A DNA stretch of 64,000 nucleotides, taken from positions 120,091,240 through 120,155,239 of the forward strand of contig OY978525.1 of NCBI GenBank assembly GCA_963854835.1, in the 5' to 3' direction. The notes under the pieces are model-generated. The model was not told the origin of the DNA and searched no databases. It saw nothing but the letters and a program-made list of their open reading frames with translations. The stretch is from Megamerina dolium (Eukaryota > Arthropoda > Insecta > Diptera > Megamerinidae). Below, in pieces: positions 1 to 14,049 of this stretch. Each line of letters begins with the position of its first letter. Position 1 is the stretch's first letter. A program made the translations under genes and the position numbers.

Positions 1-235
1 TGATGGTCAGACTCGACGATTTCCACTATTTTATCGATATTATCGACAATTGGCCTTGTATCTTTGACATCAAAATTACCGGAACGGAATCAACGAAACC
101 AAAATTCCACGTGATTGGCAGTTACAGTATCAGGACCATAAACACTATTCACATTTTCAGCCGTCTGGCTTGCGTTTTCGCTTTTATCGAAGGAAAACTG
201 TAAATATGGCGTATTTTCTCTTTACTGGTGTCCAT
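1..235 (-). pseudogene. mariner transposase fragment, N-terminal part, truncated by window edge
   Basis: Read on the minus strand from an ATG at 235, this segment encodes the helix-turn-helix start of a mariner-family transposase: an MDTSKEKIRH-like opening, then NHVEFWFR, FRSGNFDVKD and IVEIVESDH. A one-base deletion near 205 shifts the frame, and an in-frame TGA interrupts the product after FWFR, so the copy is dead. The catalytic DDD region would lie left of base 1. The upstream side (about 236-310) looks like the element's own leader, but I could not place the terminal inverted repeat. Family assignment to mariner is firm; subfamily is not resolved. Confidence 0.75.
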
Positions 236-489
236 CTTTGAAAAGATTATTTAGTACGAAATCCTATCTTTCTAACGCCGTCTAGCGTAACCCGGTCGCA
301 CTTATACAACGCGAGATACAGATTACTAAAGCCATATATTGTAAAAGTAGTGGATTTCCTTTTAATACACCTAATACTTTCTGCTACACTACGTCACAAT
401 TCTGTCGGTGGTTTAAAATTTGGCTTTTTCGGCTAAAAGCAACTGCACTGATTTTATTCTTTTGACCCTTACAATGTGAATTAACGTAG

Positions 490-665
490 AACGCGTAGTT
501 GTTATTGTTGTTGTTGTCGCAGCAAGAATACGGAAATACTTTGTTTTGTTCCCGTATAAAGCATTTCGTATTCTGCTGAGTTGAATGGGCCTTGGTCGAC
601 CACGTGGTCGAGTGTTTCCGGGACGTAGACCCGTTCATTCTTGGGAAGTATTTGTTGTTGTTGTT
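490..665. repeat. dispersed repeat with (GTT)n arms, copy 1
   Basis: A module made of a GTT/TTG run, a short core containing gcaagaatacggaaat and the inverse ataaagcattt, then a conserved stretch ending in cattcttgggaagtattt and a second TTG run. The conserved stretch (about 585-650) reappears in reverse complement at 19150-19220, and the core reappears at 19215-19290 and 19430-19500. This identifies a dispersed repeat rather than unique sequence. Confidence 0.65.
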
Positions 666-694
666 GTTGTTGTTGCAACACAATGATTTCGAAA

Positions 695-870
695 TCACGA
701 AAATTCAGATAGACGCTCCATCCGGATCTTAGCTGCGCCAAAGTGGCGCTAGCGGATCTAGGGAGCCGTTGCTCGCAATCTGCTATTGGCGGTGGGCGAC
801 CCCCCAGCACGATGTTATGAGCACCGCGCGCTGATGCACTGAATTCAGTGCCGCCCTATACGTACTAGAG
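695..870 (-). pseudogene. Jockey-clade LINE ORF2 C-terminal fragment
   Basis: The minus-strand translation contains a GRPPPIADCEQRLPR-like segment followed by ATLAQLRSGWSVYLN. This is the conserved region between the RNase H/RT part and the C-terminal zinc knuckle of Jockey-type non-LTR retrotransposons. Only about 60 codons are recognisable; the preceding part is frameshifted, and the fragment ends in the TTG-rich repeat at about 660-690. It is a degraded fossil in a patch of higher GC than its surroundings. Confidence 0.55.
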
Positions 871-2836
871 CTCAAGACTTACATACTACTTTTCGGAAGT
901 ATTTGTATTTAATATCAGTTGACTACCATAATTCGGGTATTTTCACAACAACATTGTAACTATTTACTTCATGTATAACTCATTCCTTCTTTTTTTGTCT
1001 TTTGATATTGTAGATACGTGCATGGATGATATAAATACTTAAGGTCCAAATTGAGACAACACCTGTAGCTAAAACAACTTAGATCTGGGAAAGTGAAAGC
1101 AGCATTTGGTAAAATGAATGCAATAAATTTGTCCAACATTCAACTTTGTTGAAGAAAAAAGAGGAAAGTAATTAATTTCTAGAGATAGGTGCCTACCAAC
1201 TTGTTGAAAGCATCACTTAACATCGCAAATTTTGTCATTTTCAAGAAATCATATGCACATTTGCTACAAATCTACCTTATGTATACATTATTATTATATA
1301 TATGTGCATAACATAATGTATAACTAACTACACATGAAGTTACATACAAATTTTCACATTTTAGAGGGAAATTATAGCACATGAACCATTCCACCCCGAT
1401 TGCGTGTTTGTAAACAATTCACTAAATAAAAGTACATACCAAAAGAGATGAGAAGAGAATAACAGATACATATTGTGAATAGTAAAAGAGTAGAATAAAG
1501 AAAGGTAAATTTTAGTCCGTCGTATAATCCTATTAAAAGAAATGAGCAAGAAATGAAATTTGCCAAAGAATTGTAAATAAATAAAAGAAAAAAAAAAACA
1601 TGTTATATACGCATGAACCTACATATGTTTGAGTATATGTAAATAGTTGCGTGTGTATGTATGATTTACATATAAAATATTATTGTATAAAAATAGTTTA
1701 ATGAAAAGAACTTACTTCTTGTATAAAATGTTAAAGAAATTCAAAATAAAACAAATGTAATAAAACACAGAATAAATGGCATTTAAAACTCAATCACCAC
1801 TTGTATTGTCTACACGCTTAAAATCGTGATCTATAATATTATTTTAGCCAAACAATAATGTACAATATTTTTTTTTCACTTTACACTTTTTTTTTCTGTA
1901 GAGACAAAAAAAATGTTGAATAGTTCAAAAATAGATGAAATGCACTTTCATATGAAATATATAGGTGGGTATGTACACATAAACACTATTGACAAGATGC
2001 CTTCCCTTCCACTACGGCCAACCAACTAAACAACTGTTCAATGCAAACGATTGCACCCGAATACTAATGAAATGAGTATGTTAGCTAGTTGAGTTGATAC
2101 ACTCTATGTAGAAATAAAATTTCTTCACAATCATTTTTTCCATACGAAAACTTTAGTTTCGTCGAACTGCAGTTCGTTTACAAGAGAGTAGAAACGAGAT
2201 TTTCGACAACAAACTCTGAGCCTCTGCTTCCACCTATATTGTCAAAGAGTTTACTAAAACATTTCCCCATTCAAAAACATTGGATCCATTCAATTGAAAT
2301 AAAATTTATTCTAAAATATCCTATGCTCTTCCTGCACAAATCGACTTAAACGATTTTTCTATTTTAACACCGAATTGTATCGAGTTCTCTTCAACGAATG
2401 ACAAAGAGAAAGAGCGAGAGAGAAAGAGAAACATTAAATATCTCTTCAATATTGCATTTTAATTTTTTTTTTCATGCGCCTATAAATAATTGTTGGCTTA
2501 AATGTACGAATGTTTTTGTCTTTAAACTTTATTATTTAAATTATAAAATGTTTTACGTTTTATTGAATAATCATTTACTAATTTTTCTCAAATGAACATT
2601 ACGCATTTGATTGCGTTGCCAACCTTTTGAAAATATATGAGTATACCTGAGTTGTAGGGTGCTTCAGATTAATTTAAAGAATGCAGTTTAATGTTTTGAA
2701 TTGATTTTTAACTTTTTTGAGATATTTTCCATATAGAATTTAATCAAAAAGTCACAATTTGAAAGTCTATTTTCTTCTATAAAGCTAGTTACACCTAGTA
2801 TACCAGTTGTATGGATAGTTGAAAATGATAGAGCCT
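871..2836. other. AT-rich intergenic DNA
   Basis: No supported gene. Long A/T runs and TATG-type simple sequence are present (for example around 1615-1660). Open frames here are short and low-complexity on both strands. Confidence 0.6.
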
Positions 2837-3172
2837 TTAAGGTTTTTGATTTTGTTCGTAGTGCATAAAATTAAAAATATGCATTAATTTATATGAACAT
2901 AACACCGATCTGAGATGTATAGCAAAAAGGAATTGCGAAAACTGTAGATAAGTCGTGTCTGTTCTATTGTTAGAAGCTCTATTTTCTTCTGAAAATGTAT
3001 GAACTTCGGTTTCTGTAAGACAACTTGACACATTTAAATAAAATTTGTTTGAATTACAATGAATTACTAATTTTATTAAATAATCCTGACGGTACGAATT
3101 CATACGTACACATTTCTCGCAACATCCATCATCTAAACATACATATATCATCTGGGTTGTTATAGAATCCAA
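2837..3172 (-). CDS. unidentified open reading frame downstream of translin
   Basis: An uninterrupted 111-codon frame on the minus strand, starting at an ATG followed by DSITTQMIYVCLDDGCC and ending at TAA near 2837. It is cysteine-containing (CCEKC near the start), Ser/Thr/Asn-rich and has no membrane segment, repeat or family motif that I recognise. It lies about 190 bp beyond the translin stop codon on the same strand, so it could also be chance open sequence in the translin 3' flank. Length alone is suggestive in such AT-rich DNA, where stops are frequent. No function is proposed. Confidence 0.25.
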   Translation of the reverse strand: MDSITTQMIYVCLDDGCCEKCVRMNSYRQDYLIKLVIHCNSNKFYLNVSSCLTETEVHTFSEENRASNNRTDTTYLQFSQFLFAIHLRSVLCSYKLMHIFNFMHYEQNQKP

Positions 3173-3364
3173 CGGTAATTTCTCTTATAAAAATTAAAAA
3201 ACTAAAGTTTCACACAAACGAAATTTCTGCTTGATTCTGTGACAACCCCTACATATTACAAATAATATACATTTGCCAATACAAATACATAGAAAATTAT
3301 CTTTACTTTTACTTTTTTATGTCAATGTAATTAAAAATTTAATTCTGAGATTAGTTTTTTATCC

Positions 3365-4425
3365 TCAATCAGTTTTGTTTGTTATTTCATTTGCTGGTGT
3401 ATGTGACGTCATAGTGGATGCAGCATCACTACGCAAACCGCGTATGCTAATGTCGTAAACAACTTCTTCAATTTTTTTCACATCGTATTTTAAGGCATCA
3501 AAACGTTTACGTAAACCATCGTTTTTCATATTTAACAAACGAAAGCCGGAATTAAGATCTGCTATAAAATGTGATACATTTAAGGGTCGCTCATAGTCGC
3601 CCATTGTTACAGAATTAGTGGCAAAACGCGAAAGTTCTGAAGCCATTTGCAAAATGCCCATAAGATAATCTTCAATATCTAAATGAAATCCATCCACATG
3701 ATGTGTTTTTACTAACAATAGGAAAAAATTATAAATATTATACTAATAATTTTTCTGAAATAACACCAAATTGCGACACTTACAACCCAACATTTCGGCG
3801 ACCGTTTCACGTGTTACCAAAAATCCAGCTTCAAGATATACCACCATTGCAATTAGAAATACAAGACGCTGTGTTATATAAGTCCAATGATCGGAATATC
3901 TAAACAAAATAGTATTACATTAAACGGTTGAAAAAAGCATTGCAAGAACTTTACCGATAGTATTGACCTACTGGAATAAGCAATGCCAATTGTTGATAAC
4001 ACTCGGAACAAAAAGCAATTTGTTTGCGGGCCTCAGCGCACGCATAATCAACTAGAAAACAAAATACATTTATTTATATTTACATTTATGTATGTAAGGA
4101 CCATCATTTTATCGTACTTTGTTGCAAATCAAAATGAATTTTTTGCAGTTGTATAGTTGCCTCCTTTGCATGTTGTTCAATTTCTCGCACTTTAGTTCTA
4201 ATTTTCTGTAAATATATAAAATTGTTTATAAAAACTCAAATCATACCCTCTACTTTCTAGTTTCTTAATTTTAAAGAGTTGGCAACATTGAATATATCAG
4301 AAACGGCGGCGGCAAGCCAACCTCAACACAGTTATTTAATAAATATTAATTACCTCTCGTATTTCTTGTTCATTATCCATATACTTTTGATAATCTTCAA
4401 ATATTTTCAAATTAACAAAACTCAT
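3365..4425 (-). CDS. trsn: translin, single-stranded nucleic-acid-binding protein (five coding exons)
   Basis: Translin forms the octameric C3PO endoribonuclease with Trax; C3PO clears passenger strands in RNA interference and binds single-stranded DNA/RNA in cytoplasm and nucleus. Coding exons on the minus strand: 4425-4354, 4205-4118, 4051-3955, 3899-3784 and 3711-3365. All introns are GT-AG and the phases join exactly to 720 nt, i.e. 239 residues plus stop, against 228 in human. Diagnostic segments are IPVGQYYR near the exon 3/4 junction, DHW..ITQRLVFLIAMVVYLE in exon 4, and FHLDIEDYL, LSRFATNSVT, GFRLLNMKND and KKIEEVVYDISIRG in the last exon. The start is the first ATG, opening MSFVNLKIFEDYQKYMD. 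It is divergent from the EF-hand gene at 5603. Introns are only 72-148 bp. A TAATAAAA on the minus strand near 3070 is a possible polyadenylation signal. Confidence 0.96.
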
Positions 4426-5602
4426 ATTGATTATTTTGAATCTATTCACTTATTTGGCTTTCAGTACGATACACAACTGGCATCTAGATGCTCGATTTTG
4501 ATACATATGTGTATTTCCACAGGCTTTCAAACTGTAGTTTCTATTTAATCCGCCCACAGACCATGCAACCAAATATGAAACCAGTACCGAATATCTAGTA
4601 TCGTATGCAACATTACGTAATTATTGCCGTAAACGACATAGATGCTAAGTTTCCCAAACAGTGTTGATATGATTTATATTTTATATATAAATTAAATATA
4701 GAATGAATTCTAACTATTTAATTATTTTATTAAATGTATTGATTTGGAATGACCAGGATATTTTCCGGGACGAATACCCGATTTCCATGGGAACCAATAG
4801 TTGACCAATAGTTTTTGACTTTTTCTCGTCGTGAACTTCAAAAATCAAATTAAATATAAGTTTTCACAAATCAAGTTCCAACTCTGATAACTGACAACTC
4901 TGATTTCTGACTATAGAAATAAACTTTGCCAGAATAAAAAGGAAATTCTGAATTCATAATACCGTCAGACAATTCAATTTCCTAAGAAACATCACAGCTA
5001 AACAATTCAAACTCATGGGAGAAGCTGAAACTGAAGATTTAGTCAGAAAATTTGATATCCATTCGCATTAATAGCATTTAATAAATCATTTATTATACCG
5101 CACCTCACATTTACGATGTAAAGAAGATCGATTTCAAGAACATTGAGCAAAAAATAAACATCGATTCACACCTCATTGGCTTCTAAAACAATTTCGTGAA
5201 ATTATAGTAAGATATTGGCACTGTCTCAACGCGCAATTTTATTCGTTTGCCTCGGGAGCCCAAATGATTCACTACGGTTCTAATTCTTTAGTCACCAATA
5301 TGTATCAAAGGCAATAACGTATGCCTTTGTTTGCGGATCATTTAGCTACTAATATTAATAAGTACATATAGGTAAATATACATATTTGTGGACTACTGTT
5401 GCAGTTTGTTTAACATCACCTTTTAGTTCCACCATGTTACTATCAAAAAATTAATACTGGCAATGATGTACCTTCCACAAGTAGAACATGAATCACACAT
5501 AAACAATTAATTGACACATCTGTAATAGAAAATTACTTGACACTTCAATTGGACGGTTCTTGTGTTTTCTATAAATTTTTAACAAGTTGTACAATTAAAA
5601 CC
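4426..5602. promoter_or_regulatory. divergent intergenic region between translin and the peflin-like gene
   Basis: About 1.2 kb separates the two divergent start codons. It must hold both 5' UTRs and promoters, but no convincing TATA box or other core element stands out. I see no repeat or open frame of note. Confidence 0.4.
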
Positions 5603-6526
5603 ATGTCTTACGGCGTAAGTAATTTCTGTTTAATATGAAATATAGTATTTCTAATGTCAAACAAACGCACAGGGTAATCATAATCCTTATGGACAAGGTA
5701 CCTATTCACCACCACCAGGAGCTTTTGCTCCACAGAATGCACAAGTGTCGCAACAAGCCCAGCAATGGTTTGCAATGGTTGATCGTGATCGTTCCGGACA
5801 CATTAACGCAGACGAATTAAAGGCAGCTTTGATAAATGGACGTGGTGAAAATTTTTCGGATAATGCTTGCAAATTGATGATAAGTAAGTATACGTAACCC
5901 TGACATTGAGTTATTACGAGCATATACATATCTATGTATATGACGTCACATAATGATTCGTGGAAGTACATATGTATTTTAACCATATGTATGCATATGT
6001 TTGCATGTGTGTGTTTATATGATGTATTAATTACTTTGCTCTATATGGTTTTTATTGGTTATTATTACTGTTGCTACTTTATATATACTATAGGTATGTT
6101 CGATAAGGATGCCAGCGGCACAATTGATGTTTATGAATTTGAGAAACTATACAATTATATTAATCAATGGCTGCAAGTTTTTAAGACATATGACCGTGAC
6201 GGTTCGGGATCAATTGATGAAAGTGAATTATCACAAGGTTTGTATGCAATCACTCTATGCGTCTGATACAGTCTGATACAATATGTTTTCATATTACAGC
6301 TTTCGTACAAATGGGTTTTCGTTTTACACCAGAATTTACTAATTTCCTTGTGAAAAAGAGCGATCCCCAAAATCAAAAGGTGGTATCGGTCGATCAATAT
6401 ATTGTATTATGTGTACAAATTCAACGCTTCACCGAAGCGTTCCGTCAGCGCGATACACAACAGAATGGTACTATTACAATTGGCTTTGAGGATTTCCTTA
6501 GCGTGGCAATTGGTTGCTCCATTTGA
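5603..6526 (+). CDS. peflin-like penta-EF-hand calcium-binding protein (four coding exons)
   Basis: Peflin is the calcium-regulated partner of ALG-2 (PDCD6); in vertebrates the pair acts at ER exit sites on COPII coats and as a CUL3-KLHL12 co-adaptor. Exons: 5603-5614 (MSYG only), 5673-5883, 6094-6237, 6300-6526. They total 594 nt, i.e. 197 residues, with good GT-AG sites. A short Gly/Pro/Gln N-terminus (residues 1-35) precedes five EF-hands. Loop 1 is at D41-E52 (DRDRSGHINADE), loop 2 at D78-E89 (DKDASGTIDVYE) and loop 3 at D108-E119 (DRDGSGSIDESE). The last two hands are degenerate, ending FRQRDTQQNG..FEDFLSVA, as usual for dimerising PEF proteins. The order YQWF-like QQWFAMVD and INQWLQVFKTYD favours peflin over ALG-2 itself. 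A+T-rich poly(A)-type sequence follows near 6870. Confidence 0.93.
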
Positions 6527-7829
6527 GAAGAAGAAAAAGTCGAAACTGAATTGGATGATATGGATCAGAATTAATTTTGCAATTTTTTTGTTTTTGCGAT
6601 AACTGTTTATATTCCGTTTTTCTCGCATTTATAGATGTATAGCATACATATTTTATTCTTGCAGAAATTTACCTGTAAATTATAATCCCGTAATGCTTTA
6701 ATAGATCCTTTAAGGGTATACTTATATATGTATGTGCACTTTTTGAAAATGTTTCGCATATGTTTTTGATATTGTTGTTGCATTAGCCATACTTGCAAAA
6801 TTATCACTTCATATTATTTTATCTTCTCCATTCATATTCTAAGTACAAAACAATCAATAACTACAAATATAAAATAAAAAATACAAATTATCTTTAAATG
6901 CTTTTTCTCGATACGTTTTATTCAATTATCCATGTCCAGTTTCCATATTAGGTAAAGTGCCTATTACACGTGCCTATGTTTAACTACAAATGTTGTCTCA
7001 AATTGTAAATAGAGACAGCTCCGCTTTAATGGAATATCAATGGAATTCACTATTTTCTTCAAATAAAACAACATATTTTTTTTTTTTTTATAAATATAAT
7101 TGAATGTAGGTATATATTTTATACAAAATGAATATATGTCGTAATTTAAAAAATAACATACATAAATGCTTCATTTTCTCATACAAAATATGTAATATTT
7201 ATATTTATAGTACCATGTGCTAACAATAATATGCATATTGAAACAAGCGCCAATATGTATATACATATGTATGTATGTAAATGTATATTCTTTTTTTCGC
7301 TATCTAATAAAAAGCATAATGCACATTATAAAATATTGACTTTTTATTTTTACTGACAGAAATCTAAGTGTGATTTTATCACTGCAGGAATTAAAATCGT
7401 TTCGATTGTATCAAATATCAACAAATTGTGTGCTACATTTCTTTAAAAGAACAATATACAAATGTATTTTAACAATAATTTTTTTAGTAGTTTTCTTAAT
7501 GTTCAATTTTCTGGTATTTATATTTATTATACGCGCATAATAGAGTGTACTACGATACTTAATATATTAGCTTTCAATTGAAGCAATTTTTTCCACCAAG
7601 ATAAAAATCGTATAATCGATTTGATTTACCAGATTTACAATTTTCAAACTAGAGTAGTCATTTTCATGATATTTTTTCACTGAATTCAAGAAACGAAATC
7701 TCAAGTTTTGGAGCTATTCCAACGTAAGTACATGAAAACGCAATGTTTCGAGACATTCAACTTTCTATAAAATATACAAAAACAATTCTCCAATTTTAAC
7801 TGAAATTCGACAACCTAGCGAGACAGTCT
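6527..7829. other. 3' flank of the peflin-like gene and AT-rich intergenic DNA
   Basis: Contains the 3' UTR and likely polyadenylation region (about 6860-6890, several AATAAA-type hexamers), then simple AT-rich DNA without a supported gene. Confidence 0.5.
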
Positions 7830-8266
7830 GAAATAACTGCAAAGTCTTATAGTCGAGGTTGTATGTCTGGTCGAGTAAAACAAAACACCCCCAAAAATCT
7901 TGACTTATGTTTAACAAACCGATTTTATCCTGATTTCTTCACTTCTGTGGCTATAACTCAGTCAACCATTTTTATTCCCTAACCGGTTTTGGAAACTAAA
8001 AAAAAAAAAAAACTAAAATAATACAGATAGATGACATATGAAACCACATAAACGAATATATACTGTATAAAGGTCTGAGTTTATTCTTTCCAAAATCGAT
8101 TAGAAAATAAAAATCGGTTAATAAGAGAGAAAAATAAAGAGCAAAACCAGTTTTTTATTATCAAAACTCAAGATTTTGTGGGTGTCCCACAAATTCCAAA
8201 TATGCCATTTTGTTTCACTCAACCAGTCCTACAACCTCCACACTATAAAGCTTCCCAGCTATTTCA
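7830..8266. mobile_element. foldback/MITE-like inverted repeat
   Basis: The left arm (about 7830-7905) and right arm (about 8179-8266) are imperfect inverted copies. Shared blocks, read from each end inward, are gaaataRctg, a ttatag..gaggttgta block, ctggtYgagtRaaacaaaa, and cccacaaaaatcttga-like sequence. The centre (about 7910-8175) is AT-rich without an open frame. This is the structure of a non-autonomous foldback element; exact ends and a target duplication were not resolved. Confidence 0.55.
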
Positions 8267-8447
8267 AGTTTATTCCATTCTATATCAGAGTGCAATAATT
8301 CTTCTATTATTCTCCTAAAAAATACAATAATTTGAAAATTTCACAAAAAAAAAAAAATTAACCTGTCCAGTGGTGTATTGTAAAATAATAGCACTTTGTT
8401 GTCGAATTCAATGCGAAAATCAATTTTTTTTATATTTTATATATAAA

Positions 8448-8615
8448 GTGACAACCACATCAAGCTCGTTACTTCATTAGTTCGTTACTTGGTCGTTTTT
8501 GATGTGCATTTTCGGAAATTCGGAAATTCGTTAATTTTATAAAAACAAAATACATACAAAAAACTAGCAAGTAACGAACTAATAAAATAACGAGCTTGGT
8601 GTGAGACATTGTCAC
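8448..8615. mobile_element. 168-bp foldback MITE with long inverted arms
   Basis: Ends gtgacaa / ttgtcac, with arms of about 45 bp that match almost completely, including caagctcgtta, attagttcgttacttg and their complements at 8574-8598. The central loop is about 75 bp. The structure is a compact palindrome typical of a MITE. A minus-strand open frame of 106 codons runs through it and is probably incidental. Confidence 0.7.
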
Positions 8616-11307
<2,692 letters not shown>

Positions 11308-11856
11308 TGTCAAGTAAGTACCCGGAAATTCTCATTTCCGGAAATTCTCATTTTTAATTTTCCCTCTGAGAATATTTCAAAAAAATGTTTTCCCCAGGTT
11401 GGCATAACTGTCAGCCACTATTCTGTGAATTTTTATTGCTATGTGTCATTTAGTTTGGTTACGGCGTCATTAGGAACAAGTCAACCTTTTGTGTGCGTTG
11501 CGATTTTTACTATGGATAACAATATCGAACAAAGAGTTTGTGTGAAATTTTGTGTTTCAAACGAAATTACTTGTGCCAAAACGTTGGAAATGTTGAAAAA
11601 AACATTTGGTGATTCAACCATGTCGAAAACTCAAGTTTACGATTTTTATAAATCCATATTTTATCCATAGTAAAAATTGCAACGCACACAAAAGGTTGAC
11701 TTGTTCCTAATGACGCCGTAACCAAACTAAATGACACATAGCAATAAAAATTCACAGAATAGTGGCTGACAGTTGTGCCAACCTGGGAAATTTTTTTTTT
11801 TCAAATATTCTCAGAGGGAAAATTAAAAATGAGAATTTCCGGGTACTTATTTGACA
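11308..11856. mobile_element. mariner-derived element with long (about 195-210 bp) inverted repeats
   Basis: The left arm (11308 to about 11517) and right arm (11663-11856) are near-identical inverted copies beginning tgtcaRtaagtacccgg. The left arm carries a 16-bp internal duplication of ggaaattctcatttcc-type sequence. Between the arms, a plus-strand ATG at 11513 opens 52 codons (MDNNIEQRVCVKFC, then MSKTQVYDFYK) matching the N-terminal HTH of mariner transposases, and the frame stops inside the right arm. It is an internally deleted mariner converted into a long-TIR MITE. Confidence 0.8.
11513..11670 (+). pseudogene. mariner transposase N-terminal remnant
   Basis: Fifty-two codons of HTH region only: the IEQRVCVKFCVSNEIT and FGDSTMSKTQVYDFYK segments are characteristic of mariner. 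The catalytic domain is wholly absent; the reading frame runs into the right inverted repeat and stops at TAG. It cannot encode an active transposase. Confidence 0.75.
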
Positions 11857-12632
11857 TAATGTATATATATTTTTTTTTTAAAGAAATTCGTAAAGGGTAT
11901 TTTTGATGGATCAACATTTTAATCTCTCGTATCGTAGCGTTTTAAATGGACTACCAGACTAATTACACTATCATAATGTTTAATATGGCATGATATATTA
12001 TAGTTGCTTGAGAGTACAATCGATTTTATATTCATATTATTGATAAAACCAACGTATATTTGGACAAAAACATAAAATTTGTATTATATTTTTGTATTAT
12101 ATAAAAACAAAAAATCGAAAAAAAAAATTGTGATATAGGGAATGAAATTTTAAAGTCAACTACAATGTAATACCAAGTACATATGTACATGCATAAGTAA
12201 AGAATTTATAAAAAGCTAACATTGCAAGTGACCTATACCTTTTTCCACTAACCAATTACTTGCCTTCGAGAAATTTGATTTCATTCGTAATTACTCTTAT
12301 CATCGTATTAATAAAAATCTTTCATATTTCGTGATGTTTACACAATTTTCATGAATATCACAAAAAATAGTAATAGAAATTTTAAGTTTACTATTGCAAT
12401 CATTCGAATATGCTTTTTCTGTGTAGCACTTGGAAATGCAAAAAACACGACATACAAAAAAGCGATCACCAAATTATGTTTCTCTAATTTTTTGGTACCT
12501 TATGAAAAGCATGTAAACATCAATGGCAAATGTCCAAAAAAAAAAAAAAAAAAATACAATAAAAAATAATAATCTTAGAAATTGAATAGAAAAAACGCAT
12601 TGCGAAAAAGAAAAATGAAATCTAGATTTTGG
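11857..12632. other. AT-rich intergenic DNA
   Basis: Nothing recognised; includes A-runs at 12115-12128 and 12537-12554. Confidence 0.5.
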
Positions 12633-12893
12633 GTGCCGTAGCTCAGTGGTTCAATCCCTGTCTGAAGCATAACAAAACAAATTTAATATCGATAAGATTT
12701 TTATTTCGAACGGTACCCATCTGTCGGCAAGCAATTGGCAATTCTTCCGGCAGTAACCATTTGTCATGGAAAAGCTTCCAAAGAACTCTGTGACAAAAAA
12801 GTTCCTGCTGTTCGGAACCGCACAACAGTAATGCAAGAGAAGATAGGCCAAAGAGCCCTTTGGGGCTTTAAGTGCCACATATTTATTTTATTT
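12633..12893 (+). repeat. tRNA-derived SINE, plus orientation, internally deleted in the head
   Basis: Begins gggtgccgtagctcagtgg and continues directly into ttcaatccc, so the stretch between the pol III A box and B box is missing. The body has the family blocks cggtacccat, tcggcaagcaattgg, gaaaagcttc, caacagtaatgc and the tail ctttggggctttaagtgcca. It is one of seven copies in the window. Confidence 0.85.
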
Positions 12894-13098
12894 TATAGAT
12901 TTTGTACACAGCGACACAATATTAACCCGTTAGATATTATAATAGATGATTCATAACTTGAAACAATATTTCTACTATATTTTATATTCTGCAGTCGAAT
13001 ATAACATGCAATTACTACAAATCGTAAACTGGGTTGCAATTTTGGCTCTCTGACAGCTCGAAAGTATACAAATGACATATAAATAAAATAAATAAATA

Positions 13099-13456
13099 TG
13101 TGGCACTTAAAGCCCCAAAGGGCTCATTGGCCGAGCTTCTCTTCTTCCATTACTGTTGTGCGTCTTAAATTTTGGACAGTATTAGAAGGGACCTACTTAT
13201 TTTAGCCGGTTCCGAACGGCAGAACACTTGTGACATCACTTTTTCTGAGAGCTTTGTCACAGAGTTCTTTTAAAAGCTTTTTCATGGCAAGTTGTTACTG
13301 TCGGAAGAATTGCCAATTGCTTGCCGACAAACAGGTGGGTACCGTTCGAAAGAAAAATCTTCTCGATATTAAATTTGTTATGCATCAGCCGGGGATTGAA
13401 CCACGACCTACAGATCAGAAGGCGAACACACTAACCACTGAGCTACGGCACCCACA
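13099..13456 (-). repeat. tRNA-derived SINE, full-length copy, minus orientation
   Basis: Reading minus from 13456: gtgggtgccgtagctcagtgg (A box tagctcagtgg), then ggttcaatccc about 45 bases later (B box), then the unique body and the tail ending in taagtgccacat. It is about 358 bp and is the best reference copy here. It forms an inverted pair with the copy at 12633-12893, with about 205 bp between them. Confidence 0.88.
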
Positions 13457-14049
13457 CTATCAAAATGCCTACATTCAAATTGAAATAAAATTTGAAAATT
13501 GTTTACACTCGACTAGATTCATACTAATGTGACGTCATTACCTTTTTTCTCTCATCTAGAAGTGGTACATACTATAGTACACATATGTATGGACTAAATC
13601 AAATCAAATAAGAAAAACTCATAGCATTTTAATATCGATTCTAATGATCAAGTGCTACAAATTAATTACGTTCAATATTTCCTGAAAGGCTCAAGAAAAG
13701 CTATATGTACATTCTTATATTTTTTTGTTTTGCAATATAACTTTGTTTTGCAGATGTAGAATATGTAGAGTAGTTACAATAAAATAAGCAAAAATACATA
13801 AAATATATATGCACTAGTGTATAGATAAATCAGCACATGAATATGTAATTTTAACAATGATTAGATAAATACGAATGCACATAATGCACAATTCAAATAT
13901 AATGGCCCATAGTTATAGTCAAAGTTTAAGATCATCTTAAAGTTAGAATCGACTTCTATGACATCGACCTATTTCCCAGATAAAAATTTCTTAAAAAGCT
14001 TATACTAACTTTAAAATTACCTTAACATTGGAATATAACTGCGGATTTA
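13457..14049. other. AT-rich intergenic DNA
   Basis: No gene or recognisable repeat. Confidence 0.5.
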
